Program-made: the position numbers and the translations under genes
Part shown: positions 1-5,200 of the stretch, piece by piece
Numbering within the stretch: the stretch's first letter is position 1
Layout of the letters: each line of letters begins with the position of its first letter
The notes under the pieces: model-generated
Told to the model about the DNA's origin: nothing
Database searches by the model: none
The model's input: the letters and a program-made list of their open reading frames with translations, nothing else
NCBI GenBank assembly: GCA_964492925.1
Contig: CAZBMF010000104.1
Span: 1 to 7,771, forward strand
Direction: 5' to 3'
Length of the DNA: 7,771 bases
Source: VMCP01 sp964492925
GTDB lineage: Bacteria > Bacteroidota > Bacteroidia > NS11-12g > UBA955

Positions 1-1373
1 CCGATACAAAACTTGCTAAAAATATTCCCCAACACCTCTTCGTTGTCTATTGTGCCAGTGATGGCACTTAGGGCCGATATGGCGCTGCGGAGGTGGAACG
101 ACAGTAAATCGCCGGTGAGGTGATTTTCTATGCCGTCTAGAATGTGCTGCAACTCTTGAGAGCAATGAAGGAGTGAGTTTGCATGTCGGGCGTTGGTTAC
201 CACCGTTTGATCGTCTAAAATGCCCAAATCCTGCTGAAAGCGACTTGACAGTTCTTTGGTGAATTGCTGAACCGACAATCTATCTTTGGCCGATAACTGC
301 CACATGGGTAACTGGGTTTCCGACATTACAACCCGCTCAAACGCGCCAATGTCCCCCATAAATGAATCCATTTTGTTGGCTACCACCCATATTCTATCTG
401 TTTTTGTGCTGAGTTCAGAAAGGTCTATCTGCAACATTTCAAGGGTTACGGTTGAAGCATCGAAAACATACAAAGTGGCACCGCTCATTTCAATGTGCTG
501 AAAAGTTCGGGCTATACCCTGTTGTTCAATTACGTCGGTGGCTTCGCGGATTCCCGCAGTATCTATGAGGCGCAGTGAAAGTCCCTCCAAATGAAGGCGA
601 TCTTCGATTGCATCCCTGGTTGTTCCCGCAATATCACTCACAATGGCTTTGTCTTCGTTGAGCAAAGCGTTAAAAAGTGTACTTTTTCCGGCATTAGGAC
701 GACCGGCCAGCACCAGTGTAAACCCTTGTTTGAGGGCATTTCCGAGGGCAAAAGAATCTTTCAGAGCGTCAACTTTGACCTTTATATTGGTGACCAAATT
801 GGTCAATTCATCACGGGAAGCAAATTCCACATCTTCTTCGCCGAAATCGAGTTCTAACTCAATAAGCGATGTAAAATGCAACAAACGATCGCGCAGGGCC
901 GCTATATCGTCAGAAAAACCCCCTCTGAGCTGTTTTAAGGCCTGATCATGCGCAAAACGATGTTCTGCCGCAATGATGTCTGCAACAGCTTCCGCTTGAG
1001 CCAAATCGAGTTTCCCATTCAAAAATGCGCGTTGCGTAAATTCGCCCGGATCAGCAACCCTGCAACCTTGGGCTAGTAAAGCCGCAATCAAACGATTCAC
1101 AATATAATCTGAACCATGAACCGAAATTTCAATGGTATCTTCACCGGTATAGCTGTTTGGACCTCTAAAAAGCAGGGCCAACGCTTCGTCAATCATCCCC
1201 TGCTCATCAAAAAACTGTCGCAGGTAGGCCGTATGTGATTTTTTGAGGGACAATTTGCTCTTGAGCAATTCATCAACCATTGGGAACGCCATCGGGCCAG
1301 AAACACGAACAACCGCAATAGCACCTTTTCCAGAAGGTGTGGCTCGGGCAACAATGGTATCAAAATTACTCAT
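1..1373 (-). CDS. mnmE: tRNA uridine-5-carboxymethylaminomethyl(34) synthesis GTPase MnmE (3' end cut by window edge)
   Basis: MnmE (TrmE) is a cytoplasmic GTPase that works with MnmG to install the (carboxymethyl)aminomethyl group on wobble uridine 34 of certain tRNAs, using a tetrahydrofolate one-carbon unit. I translated it by hand from the ATG at 1373. The N-terminal folate-binding domain starts MSNFDTIVARATPSGKGAIA, and the helical domain carries GEFTQRAFLNGKLDLAQAEA at about 110-129. The inserted G domain has all expected motifs: G1 GRPNAGKST (224-232), G2 TTRD (251-254), G3 DTAG (271-274) followed by GIREATD, G4 NKMD (333-336) and G5 SAK (361-363). The last visible residues are FCIG, so only the final Lys of the family's FCIGK ending and the stop should be missing; full length would be about 459 residues, normal for the family. 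It lies 36 bases after the Nudix-type regulator gene on the same strand. No Shine-Dalgarno is visible, but a TAnnTTTG box sits just before the ATG. It is visibly more GC-rich than the other two genes. Confidence 0.98.
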   Translation of the reverse strand, partial: MSNFDTIVARATPSGKGAIAVVRVSGPMAFPMVDELLKSKLSLKKSHTAYLRQFFDEQGMIDEALALLFRGPNSYTGEDTIEISVHGSDYIVNRLIAALLAQGCRVADPGEFTQRAFLNGKLDLAQAEAVADIIAAEHRFAHDQALKQLRGGFSDDIAALRDRLLHFTSLIELELDFGEEDVEFASRDELTNLVTNIKVKVDALKDSFALGNALKQGFTLVLAGRPNAGKSTLFNALLNEDKAIVSDIAGTTRDAIEDRLHLEGLSLRLIDTAGIREATDVIEQQGIARTFQHIEMSGATLYVFDASTVTLEMLQIDLSELSTKTDRIWVVANKMDSFMGDIGAFERVVMSETQLPMWQLSAKDRLSVQQFTKELSSRFQQDLGILDDQTVVTNARHANSLLHCSQELQHILDGIENHLTGDLLSFHLRSAISALSAITGTIDNEEVLGNIFSKFCI

Positions 1374-1385
1374 GTTGCAAAGTTA
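1374..1385 (-). promoter_or_regulatory. Possible Bacteroidota -7 promoter box directly before mnmE
   Basis: Read on the minus strand, TAACTTTG (1385-1378) matches the Bacteroidota sigma-ABfr -7 consensus TAnnTTTG exactly and is followed by CAAC and then the mnmE ATG. Transcription from it would begin at or within a few bases of the start codon, giving a nearly leaderless mRNA. The usual -33 TTTG is not at the normal spacing; the nearest clear TTTG is about 27 bases upstream, at the end of the regulator gene, so the call is tentative. Confidence 0.4.
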
Positions 1386-1409
1386 AAACAAAAGAATGAG
1401 TTGAAGGAC

Positions 1410-2102
1410 TTACAAATCGAAGGTAAAACCAGTTTGCTGCAAATGCAGGTACTGCTTGGTGAGATATTTGTACAATTTAGCCGGTCTATGCGCCACATCA
1501 CTTTGCATTTTACCACTGTCTACAATGATATTCATGGAAAGCAATTTCTTACGAAAATTTCTCGTATCAAATTTTGTCTCGAGAATAGCTTCGTACAAAT
1601 TTTGAATTTCAGTGAGCGTAAAATATTTTGGGAGCAACTCAAATCCTATAGGTTGACGTCTAATCTTACTTTTCAACTGCTTTTTGGCATATTCCAAAAT
1701 CTCGCTATGGTCGAAAGGCAAATCAGGCACCTCATTGATTGGAAACCAAGCAGCTTCTTCAGCCCAAGACGAAGGTTTTACTTTATAATCTTCAATTTTA
1801 ATTAGGGCAAAATAAGCTACAGTAAAAACACGTCCAAACGGATGGCGATCTACCCTACCGAATGTATGAATTTGTTCCATGTAAATATTATCAAGCCCAG
1901 TTAGATTTTGAAGGACAATCTCGGCGGACTCATCTAAGCCCTGATCCAAACTAATTAAATCCCCTGGTAATGCCCAACACTCCTTATACGGCTCAGCCCC
2001 GCGATAAATCAACAACACTTTCAAATCATTGCTATCAAAACCAAAAACAACATTATCTACAGATATTGCCGCTTTAAACTTTGAATCAAGGCTCGGTTCC
2101 AT
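1410..2102 (-). CDS. Nudix-domain transcriptional regulator of the NrtR/AraR type (Nudix plus winged helix)
   Basis: This 230-residue protein has the two-part layout of NrtR-like regulators. Residues 10-140 form a Nudix fold (LKVLLIYRG, then WALPGDLI at 43-50, GRVFTVAYFALI at 90-101 and EEAAWFPINEVPDLPFDH at 115-132). Residues 150-230 form a C-terminal winged helix (PIGFELLPKYFTLTEIQNLY, 151-170, then NFRKKLLSM). Characterised relatives repress NAD-cofactor genes in response to ADP-ribose-type ligands, or control pentose use in Bacteroides. The Nudix box is degenerate: where the consensus has REUxEE, residues 62-67 read IVLQNL, so pyrophosphatase activity is unlikely and ligand sensing more likely. 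The first ATG fits the family N-terminus. The gene lies beyond the terminator of the giant gene and 36 bases before mnmE. No convincing promoter is visible; TATGCTTTTG (2128-2119) is a poor TAnnTTTG match. No NAD or sugar gene is in the window, so ligand and targets are unknown. Databases may label it simply 'NUDIX hydrolase'. Confidence 0.9.
   Translation of the reverse strand: MEPSLDSKFKAAISVDNVVFGFDSNDLKVLLIYRGAEPYKECWALPGDLISLDQGLDESAEIVLQNLTGLDNIYMEQIHTFGRVDRHPFGRVFTVAYFALIKIEDYKVKPSSWAEEAAWFPINEVPDLPFDHSEILEYAKKQLKSKIRRQPIGFELLPKYFTLTEIQNLYEAILETKFDTRNFRKKLLSMNIIVDSGKMQSDVAHRPAKLYKYLTKQYLHLQQTGFTFDL
1893..1964 (-). other. Degenerate Nudix box
   Basis: Residues 47-70 of the regulator occupy the place of the Nudix box (GX5EX7REUXEEXGU). 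The leading Gly47 and the closing Thr68-Gly69-Leu70 are kept. The Arg and the three metal-binding Glu of REUxEE are replaced by Ile62, Val63, Asn66 and Leu67. This predicts loss of metal-dependent hydrolysis, as seen in several Nudix-derived regulators. Confidence 0.85.
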
Positions 2103-2181
2103 TGAAGCGAAGATATCTCAAAAGCATAAAATCACCAAATCCAATCATAAAAAGGACAAAATGAATTGAAGTGTTGTAAAC

Positions 2182-2209
2182 AAAAAAGTCCCGGCAAGCC
2201 GGGACTTTT
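2182..2209 (-). terminator. Rho-independent terminator after the giant surface-protein gene
   Basis: The arms GTCCCGG (2188-2194) and CCGGGAC (2199-2205) pair perfectly over a CAAG loop, and flanking A4/T4 extends the stem. On the minus strand the stem is followed by six T (2187-2182). It starts 22 bases after the TAA at 2232-2234, the right place to end the giant gene and insulate the regulator and mnmE. The A/T flanks make it potentially bidirectional, but no plus-strand gene approaches it. Confidence 0.9.
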
Positions 2210-2231
2210 ATATGACACTTGTTCAGATTAA

Positions 2232-5200
2232 TTAATTTTCACGGATTAGGTTAACCGAACCGTTGTAATGGTTGATTTTGTCTTTTCCTTTGAATTTATA
2301 TTCTAACTGGTAGAAATAAGTTCCTGAAGGACAATCAGCGCCATCGTTGTTCACTTTACCATTCCAATGAACTTTTGCGTCGTCTGAGAAGAAGACTCTT
2401 TCACCCCAACGGTTGAAGATTCTAATTTCAAACAAATCATGTCCTTGAATTGGCACTCTGAACAAATCGTTCTTACCATCACCAGAACCTGTAACATTTG
2501 GAGTGAACACGTTTGCTAGGTACACAAACAAGTCAACCACAACTTCTTTACAGATGGTATCTTCACAACCTGTTGAGTTTTTCACAATCAAACAAGCCCA
2601 ATATCTACCTGAAGAATCGTAGCTAAACTTAACTGGTTTTTCACTGGTGTTTTTGTACTCAATGAAATCATGTGGCAATGAATTTACAATGTCATTGCGG
2701 TGAGCAAAGCCCCATCTCCATTCAACACCATTGATATCTTTACGAGTGAACAAGAAATCAGGTTTTGCAGATGAATCAATATCGAAGTCGGCAATTACAC
2801 TGTCTACAGTGAAGAACATATCGGCCATTACAGTAGGACAATAAGGTCTTAGGCGAGAAGCTTTGTATTCAACCAAATGCGTTACACGATAAACACCTGG
2901 ATCGTCAAATCTTCTTGTGTAATTCTTGTTGCCTGTTGTGATTGTATCAACAACAACTTTACCCAATTTACGACTATAGTGAACGAATCTCCATTTGTAC
3001 GTTGCAAAAGTGGTATCAGAATTATCAACAAAGGTATTGCTATCACCAGGACAAATACTTGGTTTCAAGATCTTACCACGAACTGAGTCTCTAGGCAATA
3101 CTGTTACAATATACGCTTGTTGAGTAGGGGTATCTGGGTAAACAGCAGGGCAATAACGGTTGATATTCGGAGGAATAATCAATTTGTCGTATTGCTCAAG
3201 TCTTACGTGATAAACACCTGGTTTTTGGTAAGTATGCCACACTGTATCTACGAAATAATCATCAGCCCAAGGTTTTCCGTTTGGCGCATTGAAGTACCAT
3301 GTAGAATCAGGACCAGAATATAACTGACCATCACCAAAGAACCATGTCCAAACTGATTCTCTTGAAGCAGAGTCAGACATATTGGTAAATTGGATAGAAT
3401 CACCTTCACAAATGGTTACATCATGACCAGCCTTTGTAGTGTATTCAAATCTTGGACGTGGTCCCGGAATTTTCACCCAACGGCTAAATGTATCACCACA
3501 ACCACGTTGCGTAAACAATTCATATTTAATTTGGAACCAACCGTTACGGGTATATTTATGAGCAATACGGTTTGGCAAACCTGGTTCACTTTGTTTTGCT
3601 CTCTTAAATTGGTTGACAATTCCATCACCCCAATCAATGGTCCATTGTTTCACGAAATCACATGAAATTGGAGTTGGTCCTGTACAATTCTTGATAGCCC
3701 AGTTACAAGGATCAAACAATTGCGATTTATCAAAGAATTCAATGATAGTATTACAAGCAGGAGTAGAATCTTTCAAACTGAATGAAACATCCAATCTTGA
3801 GATAAACACGCGTTTTGTAATGGTATCCAAACAACCTGTTGAGTCACCAGCCGCTACACGGAAAGTGTAAACACCAGAGTCGTTTTTGTAGTAGATTCCA
3901 CCACCACCCAATTGTTTCCATGGGTTAGAATATGTACCAGCACCAACTGCACCGTATGGAGCTCCACCGAATGGTGTAGATGTTCCATCATCCTTTTTAT
4001 TCCAATCCCAACGAGTGAATCTCTCTACGTTAGTATCACCACTTTGCAAACGGGTTTGACGTGCTGGATCTCTCCAATAGTCATAACCAGTTGGGTTTTG
4101 AGTAGGATCAGTATTCCACTGATATTTCCAATCCCACTGACCAAAGTTTTGTGGATCAGTTGAGAAGTATCTAAAGTCAGGAGAAGCTACCAACGAAGTA
4201 CCAGCATCTTGACAAACCAAGGTATCATTAATTTTCAATGACATTGCAAAACCAACAATAATTGGGAATGCACTTACTTTATCACATTTACCATTCGCAG
4301 ATGTCATACTCAAAGACATGATATGGAAACCAGCCCATTTCGGATTGAATTTATAACCTTTAACTTTTTTGGTTTTCTTCGCTGCTTTATCCCAATAAGT
4401 AACTGAATCCAATGGTTCAATAGTTGAATCACGGTAGTGCAATACAGTTGTATTGTTTGGATCAGGAATGAAGTAGAATTTAATGAATTTACCAAAACCA
4501 GTGGTATCGATACATCCATAAGCACCAGATTTAGGGTTACCAATTACACCTTTGTTGTTCCAAATCATCTTCGCAATTTGTGTATCAGCCAAGGCAAATG
4601 GATCAAAGCCACGAGCTTCTAATTTGGTTTTGATGTTCTCCCAAACAGCTGAAACGTCTGCACCCATGGTGAACTTACGAATTTCAGCAGTGAAGATAGT
4701 ATCTGGACCATCGTATACTTTCGCTACACCGTCGGCCCAATCTTCAGAACATGGAACCTGACGAGGATTCTCTTCACCTCTAGTTTGAACCATGTAATTG
4801 TATAAGTAGTTAGGATTTTTTCCTGGTACTTTCTTTTGATTCAAGAAGTAATCTTCTTGTACATATTGTCCCCAAGACTTACTGAATGTAGGAGATGCAT
4901 CACCAGTTGTAATTCTCCAACGCAATGATTTCAAATCTTTAATTCTTGTCTTATTTTTAGGGATAGGTCTTACAACCACATCATTGTATCTACAAATTTT
5001 ATAGTCACCCAACTTATTTTTGGTTGGTGTAAGCATTTCAAAATCAGTATCAATGATAGGGAAACATGCAAAATTGTCATAATATTGGGTATCTGCACAC
5101 AACGGTCGTTTTGCGCTGTTACCACCTGGAGGGGCAATACCATTACCTACAATGATACCAACAGTAACACAACCAGTTGAATCGTTACAAACATCAGAAG

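Noticed and set aside
1..3. Apparent truncation of mnmE at the C-terminus
   Set aside because: The protein reaches FCIG of the conserved FCIGK ending, so only the window edge cuts it; there is no sign of a real truncation.
286..945. Plus-strand open frames over the left end of the window
   Set aside because: They are antisense to mnmE, whose full set of G motifs reads on the minus strand.
1401..1805. A 134-codon plus-strand open frame
   Set aside because: It lies antisense to the Nudix-type regulator, has no recognisable domain, and the minus-strand protein is a clear family member.
2188..2205. GC-rich palindrome as an operator for the Nudix regulator
   Set aside because: It is followed by a T-tract right after the giant gene's stop, which fits a terminator; an operator role is not excluded but nothing supports it.
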